Of a DNA stretch of 64,000 nucleotides, positions 55,701 through 62,130 are shown piece after piece. This stretch comes from Bimastos eiseni (Eukaryota; Annelida; Clitellata; Crassiclitellata; Lumbricidae): the NCBI GenBank assembly GCA_959347315.1, contig OY365817.1, positions 7,313,731-7,377,730 of the forward strand, given 5' to 3'. Positions within the stretch are counted from its first letter, which is position 1, and every line of letters begins with the position of its first letter. The notes beneath the pieces were generated by a model that ran no database searches, was not told the DNA's origin, and was given only the letters and a program-made list of their open reading frames with translations. A program made the translations under genes and the position numbers.

Positions 55701-58700
55701 ATAAAAATAAAAGAAGAGGAAGTACAAATTGCAAAGCAGCAGTTAGAATTCGAACAAGCGAGACGCAAAGAAGAAAATGAGAGAGATGAGAGAAGACGGT
55801 TAGAAGGAGAATCATTAATAGCTAAGATGAAGAAGATTGGGGACGCCATGAAGCATGTTCTACCGAAGATGCCAGATGATATTATGGAAATACCATTGTA
55901 TTTTGAGACAGTGGAGAATGCTTTTTGTAGTTTTGAGGTTGAAAGGAATTTTTGGGTAAAATTGTTATTACCTTTGATGACACCTAGGGCTCGCACTGTG
56001 CTAAACAGATTATCCTTGATTGAATTAGAAGACTATGAGATAGTAAAGCGACATTTACTCAAAGAATTTAAACTTACTCCTCAGGAATACAGATCAAAAT
56101 TCATGGAAACTAAGAAAACCCATGAGGAAACTTATATCATGTTTACTGCAAGATTGAGAAATTTACTTAACTATTACGTCAAAAGTCGATACATCGAAAA
56201 AAACTATGATAAACTATTTGATTTGTTAATTGCGGATAGACTAAAAGAAGCATTACCTACAGGACCATTGAATTTTGTTTTGTCGAAAGAGGGAAATGAG
56301 TGTTTTGAGTCAAGCATGATTGCGGATCTTGCTGATATACATGTGAATAATCGAATTGGTGGATTGGTACAGAATAAAATGAGTACAAATTATATGGGAG
56401 CAAGAAATGAAGGGTACCAAAGCGGAAAAGGGAAATGGTATCAGGAAACCAGAAATAGGAATCAAAGTACGGAACTTTTTAATAAGTTTCCAGGATATGT
56501 TGGTGTGCCAAAGTCACCTAAGTGGAAGGAGGGCGAGTTTACAAAAGGTAATCAGTTAACTAGTCATAAAAATACAACCGCAACTTTTGTAAACAAGAAA
56601 TTCGATAAGAGTTATGATCCCAAATATCAAGTGAGAGATCAGAAAGGTTCGGCAAGTTATATAAAACAGTGTTACAATTGTGGAACAACAGGGCACATCG
56701 CTAAATTTTGCCATTATCCAGCCAAGACTTCTGAGATGAGTAAGTATCATGATAAAGCTAATGTGAATAGAATACAAGTTAGTGAAAAGAACATTGAAAG
56801 TCAAGAGAATGAAAGTACGAACATAGAGGTAAAAACAGTCATGAAATGTAAGATCGACAGAGAACGTTTAATTTCAGTAAATGCTACAGAACAAGAAACG
56901 GAAGCAGGAGGAGGATTATTTAAGAAAGTCAGTATGAAGTATATTCAAGTTGAAATTAGAGCTCATGAAGGTCAAGAACCAATGATAATAAAAGCGTTGT
57001 ATGACTCAGGTGCAGAAATTCCAGTAATAAATGCAAAGTTATTACAGGGAATGAAAATTGAAGAAGTAGGACATGTAAATTTACAATGTATGGTGGGCGA
57101 ACCAATATCTGCTCGTTTAGTGAAAATAGAAGTTAGAGTTGTTGAAGAGGAAAATGAGGGAAAATATGAAAGAGCGGAAACGACGGAATATCTGACTCCT
57201 TACATGAAATTGCTATGCGCGGCAATAGAGAATGTAAGCAGCAATGAACAGTTTTTGATACATCCAGAAATTATTGAAGAACTAAGAAATATACCACAGA
57301 TCAATGTGATGACAAGATCACAGTATTGGAGTAATGAAGGTAGAAATGAGGAAGAAGACCAGATAAGGGATGAAAGGAGAAACAAGGTTGAAGACACAGA
57401 TGATGAAGAATCTGATCATGCAGAAATCGAAATGGGAGAAGGAATATTAAGTAATTTGTTTCCAGAGCAAGAAGATGAACACGTAAGGCGAAACCGATAT
57501 GCTGATGTCGAGTTATTTGAAAAGCAACAGAAAGAGGACGAATCTTTAGGAAGATTGTGGAAATTAGTTGAAGATAACGAAAAGAATTTATATGTGCTCA
57601 ATGGATTGTTACATCGAAAAGAGAAAATCTTAGGTTATGAAATTGAACAACTTGTATTACCTGAGAGTCGAAGATTACAGATTATGAAATTGGCTCACGA
57701 ATCTGTAATGGGTGGTCATTTAGGAGAGGAAAAAACCAGAGAAAGGATCAGGTTATCCTTTACATGGCCAAAGATGCGTAGAGAAATAGAAGAGTTTTGC
57801 AAATCTTGTGTAAATTGTCAACTGAAAGCAAGGAGTGTGATTATGGATAGAGTTCCAATTAGAGCCATTGTTAAAGAAGAGGTGGCATTCCAAAGAATGA
57901 CAATGGATGTAGTGGGACCAATTGAACCTATGTCAGCGGCAGGACATAAATATTGCTTGTGTGTAGTGGATTCATGTACCAGATGGCCAACGGTATTCTT
58001 ATTAAAGTCGTTAACAGCAAAAGCAGTGTGTGATGCATTGAAGGACTTATTTACGAATGTGGGAGTTCCTGCAGTGATGACGAGTGATCAGGGAACTAAT
58101 TTCACAGCCGAATTGACCACAGAATTTATGAGAGCAATGGGGTGTACTCCAAGATTTGATACACCAGGACATCCAGAAGCAGCAGGCCTAGTAGAAAGAT
58201 GGAACCAAACTTTTAAAAAGATGGTTCATCATGTTATTTTGGAAAATCCAAAGCAATGGCATAAAATCGTTCCATTTACAGTTTGGGCATTACGAGAAGT
58301 ACCTAATGCAACCACAGGGGTATCTCCTTATATGCTCGTATATGGAAAAGTTCCGAGAGGACCATTGACGATTTTAAAAGAAGTTTGGACAAAAGAAATT
58401 GAGTCACCACTAAATTTGAAAGTGAAAACAGAAAGATACTTACAGGAGTTAAAAGAAAATCTCAAAATTGCAATGACATATGCAGAAGAACATACTCGTG
58501 AAAAACAGTTACAATATACTAATCAATACAATAAAAAGGCAAAAGATAAGCAATTTTCAGTAGGAGATAAAGTAATCGTACTTTATCCCACATCTACCAA
58601 TAAATTGTTATCAAGATGGCATGGTCCTTGTTTGATAATACAAAAGAGATCAAAGTATTCTTATTTAGTTGATATGGGAGATGGAAATCGGAAAATAATA

Positions 58701-61700
58701 CATGCAAATAAGATACGAAAGTTTATTGCTAGATCACTGAGTTGTGGTTTAATTGTGGACGAAGATCAGGAATTTGGAAAGATTGTGGAGTTATCAACAA
58801 TTATGGAAATACCAGAAGATGTGGGAATTATTCATTTGAAACAGGATCAAATATCTCATTTGGATAATTTGCAGAAGGTTGAATTACTCGATTTATTAAA
58901 CCGCTTTGCAGATCGATTTTCAGAGCAACCAGGATTGTGTACGTTGGTGGAACACGAAATTAATTTGAAACCAGAATTTCGTGTAAAGGAATTTAAGGCG
59001 TATCGAATACCTTTTATTTATCGAGAGGAAGTGGATCGACAGGTACAACAGATGTTACAACATGGAATCATCAAGCATTCGTCTAGTCCCATGGCCAGTC
59101 CCTTGGTTGTGGTTAAAAAGAAAGACGGTTCTTTACGATTAGCCTGTGATTACCGTTATTTGAATGCATGTACTGTTGAATGTAGATATCCAATGCCAAA
59201 TGTAAAAGATGTACTGAATCGAGTTGGTAAGGCTAAGGTCATTTCAGTATTAGATTGTCGGAGTGCATACTGGACCTGTCCGGTCAAAACCGAAGATCAG
59301 TGGAAGACAGCATTTGTAACTCATAGTGGGTTATATGAATTCACGAGAGTTCCATTTGGTTTGATTAATTCGGGAAGAACTTTTGTCAAGGCTATAAATT
59401 TAGTCTTAAAACCGGTTAATGAATTTACAGAACCATATGTGGATGACATTGCGGTATTGTCAAACGAATGGAAGCATCATTTAAAGCATTTAGAATTAGT
59501 GTTGATCGAATTGCGTAAACAAAATGTAACATTGAATTTAAACAAATAGTCATATTTGGCAAGCATGAAGTACAATTCATAGGCCATATTGTTGGATCTA
59601 GTCATATACGCATGAACCCAGAAAGAATGGAAAGCTTGATTAATATCCCAATACCAAAATCTAGAAAGCAGGTTAAACAACTGTTAGGTTTTTTTAATTT
59701 CTATCGTGGATTTATAAAAGACTTTGCTAATATTGCTAAACCGCTGACAGATTTGACTAACCAACGAACAAAAGACCCGATTTCTTGGAACAAGACATTA
59801 CAGCAGGCATTAGATACGTTGAAGAAGGCTGTAAGAAAGGATGTTATGCTATATGTGTTTGAAGTGGGAAGACCATTTTCTTTGTATTGTGACAGTAGCG
59901 ACTATGCTGTAGGGGCTGTATTAAGTCAAAAGGATGATCAAGAAATAGAGAGACCCTTGTCATTTATTAGTAAAAAATTGACGGATACGCAGACCAGATG
60001 GGCTACAATAGAAAAAGAAGCTTATGCAATAATTTGGTCTTTGGACAAATTTAAAGAAATTGTACTTGGGTCAAAAATTATTATTTTTACGGATCATAAT
60101 CCATTGACATATCTTACAGAGACTATGCCAAAGTCAGCTAAGTTAGTTCGATGGTCTTTAGCACTTCAAATGTTTGATATTGAAATTAAGTACAAAAAAG
60201 GGAGTTTGAATATAATAGCAGATTATATGTCAAGAATGTAAATAAGTATGATTTTGTCAAATTTTGTTTATGCCAAAATCCAGAAGAAGGGGAAAGATAA
60301 ATGTCAGCCAATGTTTGTTAATATGTTGATTTAGACACTTGGGGCGCAAGTGGGTGTTGGTGTTGGAAGGGCTGTTAGGGGCGAGTGAGGTGACAGACAG
60401 AAGGTATTCATAAGACGTTTGATTGCTTGTATTTCGACAGTTGCTGCTCTGACTTCCGAAGGATACGGACGGTCGTTTTATGTTTTAGTTTGTGTACAGT
60501 AGTTTAGACATTGTATTTTATGTTATTAATAAAGAAAATTGAGAAAACAAGAAGACGTGTCTCGATCCTTGTAGTTTGGTAAGCTTAACTGAAGGAAAAG
60601 AAAGTTGAAGTTTACAGACCATCTATAGATACATGTTACTTTTGGAAACAGAAATGCATTTGCAACGGAATCAGCCATTTCCAAATTTGCTTTCACAAAT
60701 TTCAAGGTTTTGGAACAATCTAATAATTATGTGATCGGCCAAGTGTAGACACTGTTAACCTACATTTCCAAGTACAAGTATGCCTACACCATTCAGACGG
60801 AACGTTAATCTACTTGTTCAGATGTCTTAAAGTATTTACCTATCGTATGCTGTAAGTAATTTATAGTGTGATATTCTCAGGCCGAAGCCAAAGGCTGAAC
60901 CTTCAAAAGTTCAGACAGACTGGCCGGTAAACTGCTTTCTGGACCATTTAAGATTAGTATTCTTCAGCAATAAAATTAATGTTTTAAGTGTGTTATTCGG
61001 TTTTAGCGTCTTAATAAATTGAATTGTTTATAAAAAAAGAGAGTCTCGGTCTTGGTCTTGGTCACGGACCACTCGGTCTTGGTCTTGGCCTTGGACTTCT
61101 CGGTCTTGGTTTCGGTCTTGGTCTCGAGGTTTTGGTACCGTGCTCAACACTGGTTTGTGGACGTTGATACTGCTGATGCTGATGGTGTTGGTGTTAGTGT
61201 TGGTGTTGATGGTGTTGGTGATGGTGTTCTTAGTGTTGGTGTTGATGGTGCAGGTGAAGATCGACAGTCACTACGACTTCCAGGACATAACGAGCGTCGT
61301 TGCCATCACGCGATGCTATTGCACAACGGAACCATATGTCGACAGCAAATACGACCTTCACATTCAGAAAATCGGAAACAACTACAAAGCATTCAGGTCC
61401 TATGATCATATTCATAATCATTCTGTGCTGCTCCTCTGCTTTCGATCTTCAAGTCTGTGCTTCAGAGCTCGAGCTTTTTTAGTACATACCTCTTTTTGCT
61501 AACTGTACTTTGTGACTTTCTGTGTCTTTTCTGATTATGTTCCACTTTGACTCTCGGCCAGACTTAGCCTGGGATTTGACAGGAATGGTATCTTTACATG
61601 AGACTAACCCTAACCTTAACCCTAACCTAACCCTCATCTTTAACTTATTTTAAATTATGTTGTCAAACGTCAAGTTTCCCAGTCACTTTCAATTTTGACC

Positions 61701-61877
61701 AGTGTTACAATTTTAGCGTCTTCGTATCCTATGCAGAAATGAAGAGAATGATAATTATTGAGCGTTGGATGATTGAAATTGATTGGTTGTGAACATTTAA
61801 AGGCGTACATCGATCTCTGGCAACTGGAAAGTGAACACTGGATCATCGATGCTCGAACAAGTTCCAATGAACGACAG
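42642..61877 (+). CDS. SYN: Synapsin, 8 coding exons, 3'-partial
   Basis: Neuronal phosphoprotein on the cytosolic face of synaptic vesicles. It tethers vesicles and actin and regulates release; its C domain has an ATP-grasp fold that binds ATP. Exons: 42642-42979, 44183-44240, 46017-46108, 47046-47196, 52132-52221, 53400-53462, 61254-61396, 61803-61877, all phase-consistent (336 codons plus 2 nt). Domain A keeps [10 protein letters not shown] with the PKA/CaMK site RRxS. A Gly/Ser/Pro-rich linker follows, then domain C from [11 protein letters not shown] through [16 protein letters not shown] and [15 protein letters not shown]. The C-terminal part of domain C and later domains lie beyond the window. 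The nested TIMP gene found in synapsin introns of flies and vertebrates was not seen. Confidence 0.95.
42980..44182. other. Synapsin intron 1
   Basis: AT-rich. Only a short (GAC)n at 43681-43700 and a GAAC run at 43723-43736. Confidence 0.6.
44183..44240 (+). CDS. SYN: Synapsin exon 2 (domain C)
   Basis: Encodes [19 protein letters not shown], matching KYFKGKKIHGEIDIKVEQ of vertebrate synapsins. Acceptor TCTTTAG, donor GTATAT. A GTAT microsatellite starts 40 bp downstream. Confidence 0.96.
44279..44490. repeat. (GTAT)n/(GCAT)n microsatellite
   Basis: Long ATGT/ATGC tetranucleotide run ending in TA and GT dinucleotides. It follows synapsin exon 2 by 40 bp. Open frames on both strands are artefacts. 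Confidence 0.98.
45166..45515 (+). repeat. Diverged direct duplication in synapsin intron 2
   Basis: 45166-45275 and 45412-45512 share AACATACCTGAAAA(A/G)GAGTTGA and GCCAAGTTAAA with similar spacing. About 245 bp apart; origin unknown. Confidence 0.55.
46017..46108 (+). CDS. SYN: Synapsin exon 3 (domain C)
   Basis: Encodes [15 protein letters not shown] then [15 protein letters not shown]. Acceptor CATTAG, donor GTGAGT, phase 2. Confidence 0.95.
46258..46352. repeat. Degenerate telomere-type (CCCTAA) repeat
   Basis: A run of CTAACCCT, CCTAAGC and ACTAACCT variants, an interstitial TTAGGG-like tract. A shorter one lies at 61603-61632. Confidence 0.8.
47046..47196 (+). CDS. SYN: Synapsin exon 4 (domain C)
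   Basis: Encodes [40 protein letters not shown] and DKPWV: the most conserved synapsin block. Acceptor TTGTAG, donor GTGAGT. Confidence 0.98.
47384..47630. repeat. CTGT/CATC-rich low-complexity tract
   Basis: Imperfect TCTGTC, CATCTATC and then CCACCCA repeats in synapsin intron 4. No coding value. Confidence 0.8.
47936..48201. mobile_element. MITE with ~47-bp terminal inverted repeats
   Basis: The left arm begins CTCATTAGGGCGCCGACCAC and continues through AGCCACGCA to TCACTTATAAATA (47936-47984). The right arm is its reverse complement with few changes (48153-48201). The centre is AT-rich with a small hairpin (CCTGAAAG..CTTTCAGG). No ORF. Confidence 0.85.
48202..49552. other. Synapsin intron 4, no content seen
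   Basis: AT-rich with short unremarkable ORFs only. Confidence 0.5.
49553..49790. repeat. (CT)n/(CTGT)n microsatellite
   Basis: Long CT-rich tract with pure runs at 49627-49652 and 49738-49770. Confidence 0.95.
49904..50017. repeat. (GAA)n purine-rich tract
   Basis: GAAGAAGAAAAAGAAGAGG-type purine run following the CT tract by about 110 bp. Confidence 0.9.
50233..50312 (-). repeat. tRNA-like sequence (SINE head or tRNA pseudogene)
   Basis: On the minus strand, TAGTCGAGTGGTTTG (A box) and GGGTTCAAATTCTC (B box) are about 35 nt apart. The acceptor stem does not pair, so this is not a functional tRNA. It abuts the left arm of the next element. Confidence 0.5.
50320..51105. mobile_element. Fold-back/MITE-like element with GGGGGAAATGTCC arms
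   Basis: The left arm (50320-50407) has repeated CCCCGACATTTCCCCC motifs; the right arm (50995-51105) carries the inverse, GGGGAAATGTCC repeats. Each also contains GGACAATTTT / GAATTGTTCTAC. About 590 bp of AT-rich spacer without ORF lies between. Confidence 0.7.
51106..52131. other. Synapsin intron 4 remainder
   Basis: No gene or element recognised. A poly-C run occurs at 51780-51789. Confidence 0.5.
52132..52221 (+). CDS. SYN: Synapsin exon 5 (domain C)
   Basis: Encodes [30 protein letters not shown]. Acceptor TTTAACAG, donor GTAAGA. A 15-bp minisatellite begins about 120 bp downstream. Confidence 0.97.
52339..52553. repeat. 15-bp minisatellite, about 14 copies
   Basis: Head-to-tail GGTCAACGATGAAAA units with A/T and A/G variants. 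It starts about 120 bp after synapsin exon 5. Since 15 is divisible by 3, every frame reads as a 5-residue peptide repeat, but there is no coding support. Confidence 0.97.
52554..53399. other. Synapsin intron 5 remainder
   Basis: No gene, RNA or element recognised. Several short GCAGCTT(C/T)TAACTT(C/A) repeats precede exon 6 (about 53180-53400). In flies and vertebrates TIMP sits in a synapsin intron, but no TIMP-like cysteine pattern is visible on either strand. Confidence 0.5.
53400..53462 (+). CDS. SYN: Synapsin exon 6 (domain C, glycine loop)
   Basis: 63 nt encoding [20 protein letters not shown] plus T: the VVKxGHAHxGxGK loop of the ATP-grasp. Acceptor TTACAG, donor GTAAGA. The following intron holds the retrotransposon. 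Confidence 0.97.
54147..54217 (+). repeat. Abnormal 71-bp 5' terminus (inverted U5 copy)
   Basis: The first 53 nt (54147-54199) are the reverse complement of the last 53 nt of the element (60564-60616), with one mismatch. The next 18 nt, AGAAAGTTGAAGTTTACA, are a direct copy of the element's last 18 nt. So there is no normal 5' LTR; both outer ends equal the U5 end. Confidence 0.9.
54221..54238 (+). promoter_or_regulatory. Primer binding site, tRNA-Leu type
   Basis: TGGTGGCAGCGGTGGGAT, three bases after the terminus. It is the exact complement of the 3' end of animal tRNA-Leu (AAG type), ATCCCACCGCTGCCA plus CCA. Confidence 0.85.
54236..54407 (+). repeat. 43-bp tandem repeat, 4 copies, in the element leader
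   Basis: Four copies of a 43-bp unit starting GGATACGAAAAGAAAGTATC, almost identical, between PBS and gag. Partial units continue to about 54480. Confidence 0.95.
54840..55058 (+). CDS. Gag N-terminal segment, ends at TAA
   Basis: 72 codons starting [14 protein letters not shown]. The TAA at 55056-55058 is in frame with the long ORF that begins at 55092 (no other stop between), so this is either the true gag start with a nonsense mutation or a separate leader ORF. Not recognised as a known domain. Confidence 0.65.
   Translation: MEKLSSERREEIKKMSSERIQKQLIKEGLMESTVKAMSRTELMQTLAEMEIEKVGFTAEIEGAVGGVQGQVV
55092..59549 (+). CDS. Gag-protease-integrase-RT polyprotein
   Basis: 1485 codons. Residues 1-250 are a highly charged coiled coil with internal repeats ([11 protein letters not shown] units, then two and a half 18-residue units). 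About 265-420 is a capsid-like region related to the family from which SCAN domains derive. The CCHC zinc knuckle is at C527, C530, H535, C540. Protease DSGA is at 638-641. The integrase zinc finger has H869, H876 and Cys at 903/906/909; its DDE core is D939, D999, E1035 (D-x35-E). RT has catalytic D1388 and YVDD at 1449-1452. The ORF stops inside RT at 59547, just after a TTTAAAC heptamer. Confidence 0.95.
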   Translation: MEMMMQMVMMMNQQAEQVRKEKRKLQQEKEKEERKLQQEKEKEERKLQQEKEKEERKLQQEKEERAEQMRREELELKRKQEEESNRIKKEELELKRKQEEESNRIKKEELELQRKQFELQIESLKRDRDEAEKRRLEHAVAVEEARKSEELMRRESLLEQSKRQEEKEITRAREVELANQARAEEAQKQQEDIDRTFEMEKAKIKIKEEEVQIAKQQLEFEQARRKEENERDERRRLEGESLIAKMKKIGDAMKHVLPKMPDDIMEIPLYFETVENAFCSFEVERNFWVKLLLPLMTPRARTVLNRLSLIELEDYEIVKRHLLKEFKLTPQEYRSKFMETKKTHEETYIMFTARLRNLLNYYVKSRYIEKNYDKLFDLLIADRLKEALPTGPLNFVLSKEGNECFESSMIADLADIHVNNRIGGLVQNKMSTNYMGARNEGYQSGKGKWYQETRNRNQSTELFNKFPGYVGVPKSPKWKEGEFTKGNQLTSHKNTTATFVNKKFDKSYDPKYQVRDQKGSASYIKQCYNCGTTGHIAKFCHYPAKTSEMSKYHDKANVNRIQVSEKNIESQENESTNIEVKTVMKCKIDRERLISVNATEQETEAGGGLFKKVSMKYIQVEIRAHEGQEPMIIKALYDSGAEIPVINAKLLQGMKIEEVGHVNLQCMVGEPISARLVKIEVRVVEEENEGKYERAETTEYLTPYMKLLCAAIENVSSNEQFLIHPEIIEELRNIPQINVMTRSQYWSNEGRNEEEDQIRDERRNKVEDTDDEESDHAEIEMGEGILSNLFPEQEDEHVRRNRYADVELFEKQQKEDESLGRLWKLVEDNEKNLYVLNGLLHRKEKILGYEIEQLVLPESRRLQIMKLAHESVMGGHLGEEKTRERIRLSFTWPKMRREIEEFCKSCVNCQLKARSVIMDRVPIRAIVKEEVAFQRMTMDVVGPIEPMSAAGHKYCLCVVDSCTRWPTVFLLKSLTAKAVCDALKDLFTNVGVPAVMTSDQGTNFTAELTTEFMRAMGCTPRFDTPGHPEAAGLVERWNQTFKKMVHHVILENPKQWHKIVPFTVWALREVPNATTGVSPYMLVYGKVPRGPLTILKEVWTKEIESPLNLKVKTERYLQELKENLKIAMTYAEEHTREKQLQYTNQYNKKAKDKQFSVGDKVIVLYPTSTNKLLSRWHGPCLIIQKRSKYSYLVDMGDGNRKIIHANKIRKFIARSLSCGLIVDEDQEFGKIVELSTIMEIPEDVGIIHLKQDQISHLDNLQKVELLDLLNRFADRFSEQPGLCTLVEHEINLKPEFRVKEFKAYRIPFIYREEVDRQVQQMLQHGIIKHSSSPMASPLVVVKKKDGSLRLACDYRYLNACTVECRYPMPNVKDVLNRVGKAKVISVLDCRSAYWTCPVKTEDQWKTAFVTHSGLYEFTRVPFGLINSGRTFVKAINLVLKPVNEFTEPYVDDIAVLSNEWKHHLKHLELVLIELRKQNVTLNLNK
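59552..60241 (+). CDS. RT C-terminus and RNase H, in the -1 frame
   Basis: Continues the RT thumb one frame back ([11 protein letters not shown] at 59555 onward; first Met at 59612). Then comes the connection ([15 protein letters not shown]) and RNase H with [26 protein letters not shown] and [10 protein letters not shown]. Ends at a TAA. No chromodomain and no envelope-like ORF follows. Confidence 0.92.
   Translation: MFGKHEVQFIGHIVGSSHIRMNPERMESLINIPIPKSRKQVKQLLGFFNFYRGFIKDFANIAKPLTDLTNQRTKDPISWNKTLQQALDTLKKAVRKDVMLYVFEVGRPFSLYCDSSDYAVGAVLSQKDDQEIERPLSFISKKLTDTQTRWATIEKEAYAIIWSLDKFKEIVLGSKIIIFTDHNPLTYLTETMPKSAKLVRWSLALQMFDIEIKYKKGSLNIIADYMSRM
60282..60301 (+). promoter_or_regulatory. Polypurine tract
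   Basis: AGAAGAAGGGGAAAGATAAA immediately before the putative 3' LTR start TGTCAGCC. Confidence 0.6.
60302..60616 (+). repeat. Putative 3' LTR (315 bp)
   Basis: Starts TGTCAG after the polypurine tract and ends TTTACA at the TSD, so TG...CA ends. It contains AATAAA near 60529 (polyadenylation). No equivalent full LTR exists on the 5' side. The LTR start is inferred, not confirmed by a pair. Confidence 0.6.
60622..61253 (+). repeat. Synapsin intron 6 tail with GGTCTT and GGTGTT repeats
   Basis: 61041-61140 is an imperfect TCGGTCTTGG repeat. 61165-61250 is (GGTGTT)n with GGTGAT variants, running straight into the exon 7 acceptor. Before that, nothing recognisable. Confidence 0.85.
61254..61396 (+). 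CDS. SYN: Synapsin exon 7 (domain C, ATP-binding)
   Basis: Encodes [35 protein letters not shown] and NNYKAFR. The acceptor GGTGCAG lies directly after a GGTGTT repeat instead of a pyrimidine tract. Donor GTCCTA. Confidence 0.96.
61603..61632. repeat. Short interstitial telomere-like tract
   Basis: ACTAACCCTAACCTTAACCC followed by TAACCTAACCC, a near-perfect (CCCTAA) run. Confidence 0.85.
61803..61877 (+). CDS. SYN: Synapsin exon 8 (domain C, SGNWK motif)
   Basis: Encodes [25 protein letters not shown]. SGNWKxNTG is the nucleotide-contacting loop. Acceptor TTAAAG, donor GTAAGA in phase 2, so more exons follow outside the window. Confidence 0.96.
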
Positions 61878-62130
61878 GTAAGAAATAATCCAACCTTACC
61901 TAACTTTGCCTTACCTTACTTTGCATTGCTGTGCTTATTAACTCAGAGACGGCCAAAAAGTCCTACCAAATATCATCAGTGGTATCTCCAACTTATGAAC
62001 ATTTAATATCGAGGTTCTTAAATTTCTTCCTAATCAATCATTGGGAATAGGTGACGGCAAAAGCACGACAACACGACAATCAATATACGCATGCGTATCA
62101 TCATACGACGATGTATACGGGTCATGCGAC

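Larger units (their letters stand above)
54147..60616 (+). mobile_element. Gmr1-type Ty3/gypsy retrotransposon in synapsin intron 6
   Basis: 6.47 kb, sense to synapsin, flanked by the 5-bp TSD GACCA (54142-54146 and 60617-60621). Order: abnormal 71-bp 5' terminus, tRNA-Leu PBS, 4 x 43-bp repeats, gag, zinc knuckle, protease, integrase, RT, RNase H, polypurine tract, 3' LTR. Integrase upstream of RT in a gypsy-type element is the hallmark of the Gmr1 clade. Only two interruptions are seen: a TAA in gag (55056) and a one-base frame change in RT (about 59540). High purine content in the coding strand. Confidence 0.93.

Noticed and set aside
54147..60616. A DNA transposon, because of the 53-bp terminal inverted repeats
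   Set aside because: The coding content is clearly a gag-pol retroelement with PBS, polypurine tract and 5-bp TSD; the inverted ends are better explained by a reverse-transcription error.
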